From Acanthochlamys bracteata (Eukaryota > Streptophyta > Magnoliopsida > Pandanales > Velloziaceae): a stretch of 64,000 nucleotides of DNA. Shown in pieces: positions 1 through 14,100 of the stretch. The notes below the pieces were generated by a model. The model was not told where the DNA came from. It did not search any database and saw only the letters and a program-made list of their open reading frames with translations. The stretch covers positions 1,984,001 to 2,048,000 of the forward strand of contig CM034145.1 in assembly GCA_019914995.1 (NCBI GenBank). The letters are read 5' to 3'. The stretch's first letter is position 1. The number at the start of each line of letters is the position of its first letter. Made by a program: the position numbers and the translations under genes.

Positions 1-760
1 CTGTCTTTACAAGACTACACGATATGTTACTTGAAGTAATTTTTTTATGTTTTCAATCATTGCATGCATCAATCAAGTAAAAAGATCATAGGTGTAATTT
101 TTACCAGCAACGACATGATACAATAAAGTTTTCCATGTAATATTATTCCCATTGCCAGTTATTGCAACCACAACTTACTTTTAACCTTAAGGTGTGTCTA
201 AATGCAAACTTGTGGATGTTACTATAAACTTTCTCAAGTTTACCTTTTGCTAGGTACCTATTTGTTAGGTTGGTCTATAATTCTCAATTCCTCAGAGAGT
301 ACACAGTTCAGTTAACTCCATTTGTGACAGAAAATTTTATGATAAGCATTTCTTCCCTCCCAATGTAGGCTATGTAGTACTGAGTTGATCACCTAGTTAT
401 TGGTAACTGATAGTTGTAATTTTTGGTAGCAAGGTAGTGCATGTTAAAAAGCACGGTTCCAACTAGAACAAAACTGAAAAGGACGTTAATCAGTTCCAAT
501 TATGTTTTCTGCTAAGTTTCCTTTTACTTGATCCTCACTTCCAGTGTTCAATTGACATCTTACAGTGCAACAAAATATTATCATTGTGATGTATGTCTTG
601 TCTACATTATGATGATGTTGTGACACTTATCAAATATGCATATACCATCTGTTCTTTTGAGAATTCTACTTTGCAGACATAACATGTCCTGACATCACTA
701 TAGGAAAGCGTCCTTATATTATGTCTATACTGAATTTTTTTTTTCTTTAATTCTTTGCAG
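1..760 (+). other. Intron of the kinesin-4 gene (left edge)
   Basis: Pyrimidine-rich, AT-rich sequence ending in a good acceptor (ttctttgcag) at 760. I searched for the preceding kinesin motor exon (YRDSKLTRLLQ-type coding) and did not find it, so this stretch appears to be the 3' part of an intron of at least 760 bp. Nothing else is recognisable. Confidence 0.7.
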
Positions 761-3700
761 GATTCTCTTGGCGGTAACAGTAAAACTGTCATGATTGGTT
801 GGTTTTCTTTTTCTTGGTTTCTTTTATGTTGGAATTCTTGTTACTAAATCAAGTAGTTCCCAGAATAAGATATGCTTTTGTGTAGCTTGCATTAGCCCTG
901 CTGATACAAATGCTGAGGAGACAATAAACACTCTTAAGTATGCTAATCGTGCACGCAATATTCAGAACAAAGCAGTGGTATGTGGCCATTGATCTTTATT
1001 TTACTAGTCATTTCGTTGTAATTTTGTCCAACGTGCTTTGCGACTGTAGATAAATCGCGATCCAATGGCAGCTGAGATGCAAAGAATGCGCAGTTTATTG
1101 GAGCAATATCAAGCCGAGTTGCTGTATATTCGTGGTGGTGGTGCACCTCTTGAGGAGCATCAGGTAAACTCTGGTGATGAAGTCTGTCTTCTGTTTAGGT
1201 TTTGCACTTCTGTCTAAGCATCACCTTTTAGTCCTATTCTTCAACATTTGTCCTTGTAGGATCTTCGCCACAGGCTCTCTTTGCTTGAAGCAAGCAATGT
1301 AGAGCTTCGTCGAGAACTGAAAGAACGGAAGATTACATGTGAACACTTTGCAAAGCGTGCCCTTGATGCCCAGGTATGTGAAAGCTGGTTATATAGCAAG
1401 GATAATAATATTCACCTTTAGGCAACATGAGATAACATTTTTATGTATTATATTCTGTGAATCCCACAGCAATTGCTAGGAAACAAGTTAATGCTTGAAA
1501 GTGCACATTGTATGATAATATTATCAAAATTGTGCATTACGTTCTATTTAAATTTTTTTGTCTCCTTAATGGCTGAATCAGCTTGAGAAAGATGAGCTCC
1601 TACTGAAGATGGAATCAACGGGTAATGGGAACTCAGACGGAGTTAATAACAGCACTGAGAAAACAAAGGTTTGTATGCTCCTTATACCTTATTTATAACT
1701 GAGATTTCATGGTCATGTAATTTATAATCTGTCTTTAACAGGAGCTAGACTTGGTAAAGAATTATGTCCAAAAGATTCAGCAACTGGAAGCTCAGTTGCT
1801 CCGAGCTCAAAGTTTTTCTGGCTCTGGTGACACTGGCCTTGTTGATAGTCTCTTGGAAAAGGACTGTTTCCTTCCTTGTTTAAGTGATATGGCATCAGAT
1901 GGTGATGATAAAAGCAGCAATTTCTCCGGTAAGTAGTAAAGTACTATGAATCCTATTAGCCATCTAAGCTAAGAAAATATCATGTTACTATCTGTTCATT
2001 TAAATATAATGCAATTCAAAATGAATCAATGAATTTTTGTATCTTTTTTTTTCCTGGGAGAACTGATGATCTATTTATCCGTAATAGTTGTTGCTATCTT
2101 TGTTTTGGTTCTCCTCATCGTATTTCCTTTTGAAGTCCCTATTTAATAGCACTTTTTCAACATCCATGAAACATTTGAAGGCACTATACACCCTTTTCTG
2201 GCTGGTTAAAGTATGTTTTGTCCTTCACCGTGATGAGCTCAACGGCACTTCCAGAAAGTGTTTGGGCTTCATCTAAAGTGACACTTGTCACATGCATTTT
2301 GCTTTTGGTTTCTCCACAGGTGTTTGGTGAAAAGTGATTTGTCAATTAAGGTGGGGCATAGAATTTTTATTCATGTGGAAGCCATTCATCTGTGTTTTGC
2401 ATCAGTGGCTCATGCTGTACTAAGCCAATCTTCTTTATGAATGGTTTGGCTGGTGAAATAGTTGTCTAAACTTTAATTCTGAAGTTTTGTAAAAACATTT
2501 TTGGGATTTCCCTTTTTTGTCCTCATGATTTTACCTGTTGAATTTAGGTGAAGCTGAATATGAGAAGGAGCACGAGCATTCAACCCTACAAGAGAAACTT
2601 GGTAAAGAGCTTCAGGAGTTGGACAAGCAACTTGAGCAGAAGGAGGTAGAGATTTTCTTTACCATTCATGTTTTGCACTTAATTTAAGCATTTAACTACA
2701 CTTAATTTTTTACAATTAACACGTACAAAAACGTTTGGCCAAAATGGTGTTGCTATCAACAAGTTATCAGGATGATCACATTTCAAAGTGCATCCTAAGC
2801 AATGTTCCTTGTATAAGGTATGTTAGACTTGGATAAGGAACAGCATTTTGAAATGTTCATACAGCACAAGTGAGAGATGATTCACCTAGGAAGTGAAAGT
2901 ATTTGGTATGATATTAGAACTGCCTAAAATGGAGAAATTGGAGAAGGGTGCTTTAGTGTTTTGCTGAATTTAAAACTTTCGAAAAGCAAAGGTTGTGTTG
3001 TCTGCTTTAAACATAGCAGAATCTCCCCATCTTTTTGTTTATGTGTACTCATTTGAGTTATAGAGCATCATTAACAAAGTTGGCTTGGTTATGAAAGGCG
3101 GAGATGAAGCAGTTTGCAGCATCAGATACAACTATGTTGAGGCAAAAATTGTTGGAGCTTGAACAAGAAAAGAAAGTTTTACTGGCAAGTTGTCCTTAAC
3201 TTATTAAAGTTTCACTGATTCAATACAGTAATTTTCATTAATATAGTTGCTCATGCAGAAAGAAATTGAGGACCTTCGATTCAACCTAGCGCACATCTCT
3301 TTAACCTCCGACGGAAGTACCCAAAAGTTGAAGGATGATTATCTTCATAAATTGAACATGCTTGAAACTCAGGTTACAAATCTAGTATTGCACAGGCAAT
3401 TACTTAATTCGTGTATGTTAGCAACTAAATCCACTACATGTTCAAAACCTTATTGCCAGGTTTCCGATTTGAAGAAAAAGCAAGAAGCTCAGTCTCAGCT
3501 ATTGCGCCAAAAGCAAAAGAGTGATGAAGTGGCTAAGAGACTGCAAGAAGAAATTCAAAGAATAAAATCTCAGAAGGTCTCACTTTTGCTTTGAAATTGT
3601 TTCTTAAGCTCTTTAATCTTACTAAAGCTGGACTTGCTTCTGAAAACTATCAGGTTCAACTTCAAAATAAGATTAAGCAAGAATCAGAACAATTTAGGTT

Positions 3701-6700
3701 GTGGAAAGCTACAAGAGAAAAGGAAATTCTACAGGTAATGAACTTTAGGTTTATTTTTAGAAGTCTATAACCTTTCTACTTTCCTGACTGATGCTACTTT
3801 TCTATATCATGGTTTATTTATTCTTAACATCATTCTTTAGAGATCTACTTAATTACGAGACTTCCACAAGATTGTAATGTTTATTTCGATTTTCAGTGCT
3901 ATTTGTCATAACTTGCAGTTTACAGGACTCGCTTAATTATAGATGCACTAAGATGGGACCAAGATGCGCTGGGTGATCTAATTGTAAATACAATTCAGAT
4001 TCTTAAACTGCAATTCAGTGGGTTAAATGTGAATCCTTGCACATAACAATTGTGTGCAATTGAACATTTTTTAGCAAACAGTCTCATAAATACAAGGAAA
4101 TAACTCCGTGAATAATGATATAAAAATGGATCAAGAAATTCCAGTACCTCCTGTAGCTGGTTTTTGTTGAAACGCTTTTTTTAAGGAAACAAGTCTAGGC
4201 GGGGCTCAAACAAAATGCTGTGTCAGAAACAATAGTTACAAACCTAGTGGATAAAGCAATTAGTTCATAAATTCTAGTGTGTCATATATGAGCTGAGCGT
4301 ACTTCCTTGCAATCGCAATAAACTCTGGAAACTTTTTTATGTTCTAAAGGAATTCTACATTCCAACGAAGTTTGAAATTTCTTTGACAAGTTATTACTGT
4401 ATCCACTAGCTACATTGTCACACCTTGAAAGCATTTAAATGATAACTAGAGTCTGAAGTCGCTAATTGACTGAATTTTTTATGTAGACAAAATGTCAAGC
4501 CCTGAATTCAAAATCATCTAATTTTGTAATCAACAAGCCTGAATCAGCTTATATAGGCTTATCTCGAAATTCGATTCTCATATAGATCTAACTAGTTTTG
4601 GTAAAAGAACCTTTATTTCCTCCATTGGATTCCTTGTTTTTACTAGTGTTACTGTAAATTTTCCTTTGTAGAATAGGCACATTATGATAATTTATGTACT
4701 TACGTGATAATAATTCCTATATAGCTCAAGAAGGAAGGGCGAAGGAATGAATATGAGATGCGCAAGTGGATGGCCTTGCATCAGAGGCAGCAAAAGGTAT
4801 TGATAAGTTAATATGGCTTGATATGTCATGGACTGTGCAATTTACCCCTTTATTGTGGAAACCTAAGGTTGTGCAACGTAAGACGGAAGAAGCTGCTTTA
4901 GCTCAGAAGAGGCTAAAAGAGTTGTTGGAAATAAAGAAAGCTGCATCTCGTGGACTTTCTGGTTAGATCCACTGCACAAGACATTTTTTTTAATCTGTTT
5001 GCTTATGTCTCCTTAGAATCTTAACTAAATGTCCTGCATCACTAACTTTAGGAAATATTAATGCAGGTTCAGGAAGTGGAAATGGTATTGGATTGCAGGT
5101 AGGAATCGCTAATTATTTTGTTATGCTGCTTAGAATTTTGCTTGTCTATGTGTTTCCTTTTATTCAATCCATTTTGTTTGTGAAGTCCTTGATGCAGGAG
5201 GTTGAGCATGAGCTGGAACTCATTGTTCGGGTTCATGAAGTACGTACAGAATATGAGCGTCAAATGGAAGAGTAAGATTGATTGATTAAGATTCTTGTGC
5301 GCAGCTCATGTTGTTTTACAATTTTGCATATTAAAAAGGCCATATCATGAGAGTCACAGAAAGTAATTATACCATTGATTGACCAAAGTGTTTTGATTGT
5401 TCTTGCTTTGATAGATCGTTTGTCTAACTAGAATTCTGTCAGTGAAAAACAACTTATTTTGCATTATTAACAACAGAGCATATTCTAGTAGGCAAATCCT
5501 CTCATGATCAAACTTACAGACGTGCAACCTGAAAGTTCTTTATTATGATCTAACTTTAATTGCTGCATTTTATATAAATAGGCGTACTGCCATGGCCACT
5601 GAGCTAGCAAAACTGAAAGAAGAATCCGAAGTGCACAGGAAGAAAATAATGAGGTGCTGTGAACTTTTTTTTTAGTTGCTCTTAGTCATAATTGAAACCC
5701 TGCAACCTAACAAGTTTTTGGGTTCCAGTGAACGCCCTCAAACAATGTCCCCAGGTGCAAGAAACTATAGGATATCAGCTCTCGAAAGCATGCTGGCGTC
5801 GACCTCTAGTACAGTTGTTTCCATGGCATCTCAGTTATCTGAAGCTGAAGAACGTCTTCGTGCATGCAATGGAAGGGGAAGGTGGAATCAAGTCCAATCA
5901 CTTGGTCAAGCAAAAAGTGTGATGAACCATCTATTCAACTTGGCCTCATCCTCTAGGTTTTTCTTCTGATCTTTTTTCATTTATTATTGTAATTTGAAAT
6001 AGTATACTCGTTCGTTCTCCTGCACAATATCTGCAGTTATGTTTTAGTTGTGGATGCCTTTTAAGATTGCCTTCTCTTTATCGACAGTGAACTGAATATT
6101 TTCTATCTTCATGTTCGTTTCAAGTCATACTGATCTTAGTTTATCTTTCTGATCCCTCTTTTTCATATTAACACCTTAGCGTGGAGGCAAACTATGTGCT
6201 CTGGCTTCATTGATGCAGTCATGCTTTTTCTTTTAAACACCTATATATTGAGATGTTTGTTCGTCTTTCGCTTCTTTAGATGCCAAATACGTGATAAAGA
6301 GCTCAGTTGCCGAGAGAAGGATTCTTTGATAAACGAGCTGAAGAGTAAGGTTGTCAATCTTAGCAGCGTGATTAGACATTTGGAGACAGAATTAGCTGAA
6401 TTACGTCGTTCCCAGGTACACTTCATATTCTTATCAATGATGCATACTTGTTGTGGATTTCATGGGAGCAGTCTCATATAACAATGCATTTTGCTAGACA
6501 CAGTTGCTAATTTATCCACAATTCGATAGATCTAGATTGTAACATATACACTGAATAGCAGCATGCAATGTTGAGTTTAGCACTATGACTGTTACTTGGA
6601 TTCTTGCATGATATAAAACTGAAACGTTAACAGACTTACCTTTGATTACCACTTCAAAAACTGGTTTACTATCTTTCTCCTTTCTGTTGTAGATAAATGT

Positions 6701-8616
6701 CTAGCCTTTAAACTATACTCAGCAAGGAGCAACTCCTTTCATAAGATGCGTACTGCTGCAGTTTACTATATATAATACAAGAGTCCATATCCTACGAGCA
6801 ATAGATGATATACATTCAACTTACTACTACCCCTAAACGTTTCCTTGATTTCTGTAGAAGAAGGCTATTTAGAATTTAGCTTCTTCACCAGATATTATGT
6901 GATTTAAGATATGTACCAGTCATTATTTAAATTCAGTGCTTGAAATTTGGCTTGTTGCAAGTATCTACAACATATTCATGGAGTTTGCTAGTTTATGTCA
7001 AAGAAGTGCTATTTGGTGTTTAGCAATTTCACCAGATATTAGGTGATTTAAGATATATTCTAGTCATTACATAAATTTAGTGCTCGAAATTTGGCTTGTT
7101 GCAAGTATCTTCTACATATTCATGGAGTTTGCTAGTTGATACAAGGTTCTGATGTTGCCCTGTCTATCAAATTTTTTGCAGATGTTAGCTTGTAATAGAT
7201 ATCCTGCTGAAGCTGTTAATGCTCACAGGAGCAGTGGATTAGGCTCCACTGAAGATGAACACTTTTACAACTTGCGCAAGGTTTTGTCCCTTCTATACTT
7301 CTTTAACAATACCCTGTCACGAAAAGCAATTTTTGTACCGTTTTTGCTAGTGTTCATGTATGTTATGGGCTTTATGTGTCATGGCATGTCTGTACACATC
7401 ATTCTTGTCATCCTACCAAAAGTTTCATGTATCATTGATCAACATTGTAGATATTGATATGCTTTCCTTGTATTGGTTTTGTATTGCATTTTCATACGTC
7501 TTTTATCATGCTCACAGGTGCCACGACCATCCCAGCATTTTGGGAATTTGGTGGAAGATATGGACACATCTGAGTCAGAGTTGGATCAGTCTGATGTTGA
7601 TTGTGACAAGAATGATATGGACTGGGTCCAATCTAGTGATGATGAATCAGCATTATCTAATGCTAGGTTTGGTAAAAGAATGTACAGTATCACCAAGCCT
7701 GGCTCAGGAGATTCTGAATCTCTTGGAAATGTTATGCTCGAGGTACTAAGTGAAGAAGGTGATAGGGAGGCTGAGAATAACAACAGAATTTGTTGCTCTT
7801 GTTCCAAGTCCTCATCATGCAAGACAAAAAAATGCGAATGTAGAGCAAATGGAAACATATGTGGCACAAATTGTGGATGTCTACCATCCAAATGTTCAAA
7901 TCAAGAACCACCATGGAGTGGATGTTGTTCTTCAGATGATTTGGACAATGAAGATAGTTCCAATGACCTTGCTTCTCGTGCTGCTGTGTTGCTCCAAAAA
8001 GCTGTGATGGATAGGCCACTTGCTGCTAACGAAGATAAGAGGAAGCCGTTGTGTGATATCGGGAATAAGTTGGTAAGTCCCCTACTTTCTTAATATCTAA
8101 GTGCTGCGGGAAGATTCTTAAAAATTACTAAATGTTGAAGTTACTGTTATATACAGGTCACTTTGTAAGTAACTATGTTCAGATATATATGATATTACTA
8201 TAACTTTCACTTGGATATCACTTATGTCTAGCTAGATGGATGGCGTTAGCCCGTGTATTGTGTGTATTCAATGGTGATGAATGCACTAAGGTTTTTCTCA
8301 GGTCAAGCAGGACGCATCTAAACCAAGTCGGAGAAAGAAGTGGAGGAAGTCTGCCATCCAGCTTATTCCAACAGAACCACTTCCGAATGATGAAGAGAGA
8401 GGTGAAGCACCAAGCACAAAAGAGGAGGTCCCCTTAAAACTCCCGCGATCTATGAATTACCGATCTGTAGACAGCAATCCTCCTTTGGGTGATAGAAACT
8501 CTGTCAATGCATGTGAAACTGCTGGAACATCAAGAAAAGTTGGTGGTACAACAAGGCAAAGATCACCACCTCATTTCAGAAAGGTCCTGGATGAGAAGGA
8601 AAATCATATAATTTAG
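761..8616 (+). CDS. KIN4C: Kinesin-4 family motor protein, KIN-4C type (3' part, 21 exons)
   Basis: Plus-end microtubule motor of the kinesin-4 (KIF4/chromokinesin) family. The gene enters from the left edge, so most of the motor head is missing. Exons I place: 761-797, 886-977, 1050-1163, 1260-1373, 1582-1668, 1742-1928, 2548-2645, 3098-3184, 3259-3372, 3460-3576, 3654-3734, 4725-4796, 4868-4961, 5067-5098, 5198-5271, 5582-5653, 5729-5956, 6280-6415, 7182-7280, 7518-8072, 8302-8616. They give 934 codons in one frame, then TAG. The first two exons encode the end of the motor domain (DSLGGNSKTVMIACISPADT, then LKYANRARNIQNK). A long Glu/Lys/Gln-rich coiled coil follows, with an acidic patch and a Cys-rich CXC domain near the C-terminus. 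The CXC domain favours KIN-4C over the FRA1/KIN-4A type, from memory of the family. The intron after 3184 starts with GC. The symbol is by family resemblance, not a search. Confidence 0.94.
6857..7140 (+). repeat. Tandem duplication of about 144 bp inside a kinesin-4 intron
   Basis: Two adjacent copies share long identical words such as caccagatatta, gatttaagatat, ggcttgttgcaagtatct and atattcatggagtttgctag. The shared word cttgttgcaa starts at 6951 and again at 7095, a period of about 144 bp. The copies differ at scattered sites, so the duplication is not recent. It lies wholly in the intron between 6415 and 7182 and does not alter coding. Confidence 0.85.
7788..7904 (+). other. CXC (tesmin-like Cys-rich) domain of the kinesin-4
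   Basis: Within the penultimate coding exon, about 39 codons hold a run of cysteines in the order CCSC, SSSCK, KKCECR, ICGTNCGC, KC. This is the spacing of the CXC zinc-binding module found in KIF4-type kinesins and in tesmin/TSO1 proteins. In animal KIF4 the equivalent Cys-rich tail takes part in chromatin association and Fe-S binding; whether this plant copy does so is inference. Confidence 0.88.
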
Positions 8617-11118
8617 GAAGGTGCTGCCATTCGTTGCAAGCCAACCCTGATACAATGTGCAAGGATCACTATCGTGAGCCTTGATGCTTGAAGCAGCATT
8701 CTTCCAGGTTGTGTTAAATGCCAGAATCATGTAACAGTTTTTTGTAATTGGCTAAGCAGGGCCTTTCCTGCCTTAGCCAATGCTTGTAGAAAAAATAGCT
8801 ACCTTATGTACTGCTTCATAGGTAGATTCGCTATTCCATTGGACATTTGGACATGCAAAAAGCAATAATGAAAAAGCTTATCCATGATTCTTATGTCTAC
8901 TGCATGGTGTTGCTTCATCCACAAATAGTCGAAGAAATCTCTTGGACTGCTTGTATTAAGTTGTAAATATTTCTTTTTAGTACAGGCTTTTACAGATATT
9001 TCATATGGATGTATAGAATATTGCTGAAAGCAGAATGACAAAGTAGCAATATAAGGAAGGGTTAAATCACTTTAGTTTTCTTGGCTCCTACGGTTTATCG
9101 TTTCGTTTTGTCCTTCAAATTTTAGATAGTTTCATTTTCTTCACTAACGTTAGAAGTTCAATTAGGTCATGTGATGTTTATGTACCATATAAGATATATA
9201 ATTTTTAAATACAATTTTGAAATATCAACCTGTTTACTCTTCTTCACTCTGCTCCTAAACTTGACCCTACTAGGTACGGTTGGGTACATGCATTCATTCG
9301 CGCCATCTATACAAATCAAACCAATAACAAGTTTCAAGACAATCTTTCTAAGGCTTTTGTTTGCCCCTTTTGAACCATATCAACCAAACTTAACGAGCTT
9401 CCAAGACAGGCTCAAATAAGTCTAGCAGGCAAAATAAAATAAGTACGTATAACATAATTTGCATAAGTACACAAGGAACAAATCCATAAGACATGCCTAC
9501 CCAGTAGCCGCATAATTTACATGCTTTTCTTTGAATGGTAAGGGCAATTGCTCATAAACGAAATTGCTAAGATATAGTTTTTCAGTTTTTCCTTTTCCGC
9601 AAAGCAATGCAGATGAGGATCCATTGCATGATAGCAGCCAAGTTGCACAAAGGGTGAAGGTTCTCCTTATCTGAAGGCGTGCTTTTATCCAACCACACAA
9701 TCATGGTTAACTTAACCATATGATCTTGGAAGGTTTCATCATTCTTTTCAAATCACACTGATGTTCGCAGGTCTGCTTGGAGTCAGAACAATAATTTGTC
9801 TATCGAAACAAGCATCCGTAATGTTAAATCTTTTTAGTTTTAAAACTGAAAATTTTGTTCGCAACCTGGACATTCATGTGAATGAATGCTGTGAATTGTT
9901 GAGACGGAACAAAGTTTCTCTGTTCAGTTGCAAGAAAAGTTGATCTTTCTTTCCATCCTGGACAAATAATGTTGTAATCATATACAGAGAAGTTCCAGAT
10001 AAGCAATTATACATAAAATGAATATCATGTACGCATTAGAAATGACCAAAACGGTAGTGTATGGATGAAAGAGATTTTTATTGCCCCAAAAATGTAAATA
10101 AAAGCAGACATTTAGTAATATTATTAATTCATAAATGTTAAATATCACAACTTCAATTGAATCGCGGAGAAAGTACAAGAGTTATATTATCTCATAGGAT
10201 TTTTGGTTGTAATTGGAGAACAATGGGGTGCATCAAACAAAGGAACTCTTCCTTCCTCTATGAGAAACAAAGTGTAAATGTTGCAATTTCCACACGCAGT
10301 TCTCAACATGCAGAACACTTGCTCCATTCTATACAACGGAACAATTATAATGGGAGCAGATATGGGCGCGGCTGCCACAAAAATAACACCAAACGCCAGA
10401 AGAAAGAAAGCCTCCTGACACTGTAGCCCTACTGAATGCAAGCTCAACGACACTTGCACAACTACAATGACATGTTTCTCTTATCCTCAAATGAGAGGTG
10501 CTGCTCCAGAAAAGATCCCAATTGTAAAGAACTGATTCCCAAAGTTGTTGCCTGCACAACAGTAGTTTAACTTTCAGAGGGTTGAGCAAATACTTGAACA
10601 TAAAACAGCAGCATATACGACAGATGTACATCTGTATGAAAACTTTAGATTTCCCATGATCCCAAGTCCCTAACTAAGTTCTGACTCTGGAAGAAAAAGA
10701 ACCACAATATTAGTTCATTGTACTTTTGACTCCAAATAACAACCAAAACACAAGCACCAATTTGGAGGGCAGGACTGATGAAGAGTAATATGTGGGCTTG
10801 TGCTGTTAGCAATGTACTACAAGAGCTTGATCTATACAAAGAACATTGCAAAATGTAAGAAACTACTAGAAAAGACTGGTGTTACAAGCACGCAAGTCAT
10901 GTTAAAAGCATTGATTACACATAACCAAAGGAATGAAAAGATAAAAGATCACCAAACAGAATTGATTACAACTATTCATAGCATTTTCCCATGACAACAG
11001 CACAAATAAGAAATAGGGAATAAATGTCCTGCAACATCATTCAAGATAAGGATGGACTCATGCTAAACTTATATGTATAAGAGGAAACTTTTGCAAGGCC
11101 ACCGGCTACATTCTTACC
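8617..11118. other. Convergent intergenic region between kinesin-4 and RGP1
   Basis: The two flanking genes converge here, so this region holds both 3' untranslated regions. The kinesin side (about 8617-8900) looks like ordinary 3' UTR. On the minus strand, an AATAAA-type poly(A) signal (seen as tttatt near 10077-10082) and two acceptor-like sites (near 10564 and 10701) suggest that a long, possibly spliced, RGP1 3' UTR or alternative last exons reach down to about 10.1 kb. Some minus-strand patches look coding but join no gene I recognise. I see nothing definite from 8900 to 10000. Confidence 0.5.
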
Positions 11119-14100
11119 TCAAGTGTTTATCCACAAGCTTTCAACAGCTGATGGCTTCTCATTTCTGGCATGGGAAGTTTGGTTACGAGGTGGAGGGGCA
11201 CATACGCTTAATGGAAGAACCCACTCACCCTTTTCTCTCTCTTCTACGAGAAGTGGATGCTCATACCTAACATTCACAATAACCAGGACAAAATTAAATC
11301 TATGCGCATTCTACGCATAGGTTAAGAGTTGACAGGCCATAAAGCATGAATAGAAAAATATTATCGGCTTTCACTTTCTCCATTAATGTAACAGCTAAAA
11401 TCAAGATAAGAAGCACATAACAGATAAACAACCTCAAGACAGAAGAAAAAGTAAAAGAATTTTCCTACAAAGCGATACTAGTGCATGGTCAAACCTCCTT
11501 TCAGAATTGGAAGTACAGCAAATAAACATAGATGAGAACAGATCTCCCAGATCCGTCATTCAAAATTTAACTTGGTAATGATAGTGCAACCTTGCTGCTG
11601 CAATACCTAGATTTATCCATGTGCTTCGGGGTGGTAAAGAACTCAAACCGCAGGGCCCACTGTACAGAAACATATGGTGTGTTGAATGACATGGGACCAT
11701 CCATAGGAATTGAGAAAAGAAAGCTTGTTTGTGCCACGTCAGCAACTACCTCATGGTGATCGCTTTGAACCTGCACAAAATTGTTAGAGACATTCTATCC
11801 TGCTCCTCCAAATTGAGATATCCACAAGATCAAAGGGCATTTTAAGTAGAAAATTAGAAGCAATAGATTCAAACTACTCTCTCTTGAAACGAAAGAAAGC
11901 ACCTTCATACTGGAAGAAACAATTCAAACTATATCAGCTAATAAACAGCATTTTGAATCAGTAAGGACCCGTACGTAGATTGGTCCAAAAGGTATAACTG
12001 AGTTGAGTCTTGTGGTAAAGATTCACAATTAAATGATGGCTATGTGAACAGTACCTTAGTAATCATGGGAGCGCTCCTCCGGGAAGGATGTACAAACCGT
12101 TGGCTGATAGTTTCTGAAGTCTCTAAAGTAATTGAGACCTACCAAAAAAATGACAAAAATTCTGAAAATAGAATGCAATATCAACAGTGTCTTGCTAGCT
12201 AGAAGAGTTTGGTTACCTCTAGACATCGTCTATCACCTTTGCCATGAAAGAAGGTAAGCGTGCCACCAATCTATTGCAAAAACAATAAATTACACAAAGT
12301 AGCAAGGCGCTTATGCATCTAAAGTCTGTGTAAGAAGCATACAGTATCACCAAAATAATAAGTTGCATCAGAGTTCTTGGGGGAGAACCGCAGCAGAACT
12401 TGATTATCTATTCTGATGTTATAAGACCTTCCACGAATAAAGCCTTCTGCTGCAGAAAATGTTTACTGCAAATTAGCTTACTGGAAGAGAGATATTAAAG
12501 ACAAAACTTTTGAAAGCCATGTAGCTTATGGTTTGGGAGTTGAAAAGAAAGACAATTTACATGCTGGCGATTCAGCAGATCCAACCGCAGGCTGCGCACT
12601 GTCATTAGAGAAGGGCAAATTTGTATGCTTTGCTTCTGGATTTGGGGAAGGAACAGGTGAGGAATAATCATTCTTCCTTTGTGCTAGCAGCAAATCTGCA
12701 GATACATATTCTCTGATCATGAAGAATTTTACAGGAAGTGAAAATGACTGCCTTCATGTTACCGTAACATGAATCAAGCAAATCAAGAAAGCTGTTTCTA
12801 AATCCATCATTCCAAAACTTTAGGTAGGTGAACTTACTCTCTGTAGGATCATCTACAACTTCAGCAACAGAAAGTCTAGAAATCGGCATATATGGGATGC
12901 TGGTTCGCTCTCCAAGAGGATAATAGGCTTCATTGTTTGAAACCCTTGTAATCATTGACTGCAAAGATAAGGTACTTCTAAAGGCATTGTCCAAGCTCCC
13001 CTTCCCAAAGTTATAGGATGAAACAGATGAGATTTCATCTCTAGAACTGTCATATCCTTCCTCGAATCCATCAGACAGTTCACTAGCTCTAATCTGCACT
13101 AAGAGAAAGTAGTTAAGCAAAGGAGATGAAGGAATCAATTTAGACATATTATATACCATACAAGTATAATCAATGTAAATAAAAGATTATCTATGCATGA
13201 ACTGACAGACACTGGAAGTACATTGATTGTAGCCCCTCGACAATATATAGCCATAATATGCTTTTGGAAGCGTGAGAGTCAAAAGAATAAATTGCAGATG
13301 GCAATATGGAATCAACTTCTCCCTCTAACAAAGTAAAACCTATGGATACATCATGCACACACATAAAAACCCACACTCAAACAAACATTACAAAGGAGTG
13401 GACTACTATGAAGATCTAGTGTCCTCTCGTTCAATGTCCTTTAATTTGACATGGAAAATATGAAAAAGATGATATCCTTTATGAAGTACAATCCCCAGAT
13501 AGACGTAAAGGTAGTTACCGATTTGGCATAAAGACATAAAAAATTCAAGTATTAAATAATTATGAGAAAATTTTTTAAATATTCTGATCCCTAACTGAAC
13601 TCGCCTTGAATGCCCTATTCTGTTTTCCACAAAATATACAAATAAACTAAGTCTGAGCCTAGATGCATAATGAAACCATATAAGCACATAGATGAAGAAA
13701 TGAGTCTTTAATAACTTACCCACTCTGAATCAACATCCTTTTCTTTCCAATAAATGTCAGACTGCAGGCATGCAGTAACTGAAGTACCTGACATTTCAAA
13801 CCACTTAGTCTAATCATAATATTGAATCAACGAGATTGGCACAGTAATATCCAATGTATTTTCTTGAAAAGAATATACAATTTGTAACAAATAAGATCCA
13901 CTGTCTCCCAAAAAAAAAAAAAAAAAGAAAAAGAAAAAAAGAAGTGTGTTAAGTAAGAACCAACTACTAAGAAACCAATGCTTTCACTAGTGCAGAGAAC
14001 AATTCAGAACATTGCATCTCCAAGAATTAAAGGAAATGAACATAGTCAATAATAAAATCGAGTCAATGGGAAAAGATCTTCCATTACCAGTCTTCCAACC

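Noticed and set aside
7586-8019. Minus-strand and alternative-frame open stretches over the kinesin CXC exon
   Set aside because: They overlap a clearly coding exon and read as low-complexity shadow translations.
9497-9700. 67-codon minus-strand open frame
   Set aside because: No recognisable domain and no splice or promoter context. Length is within chance for this composition.
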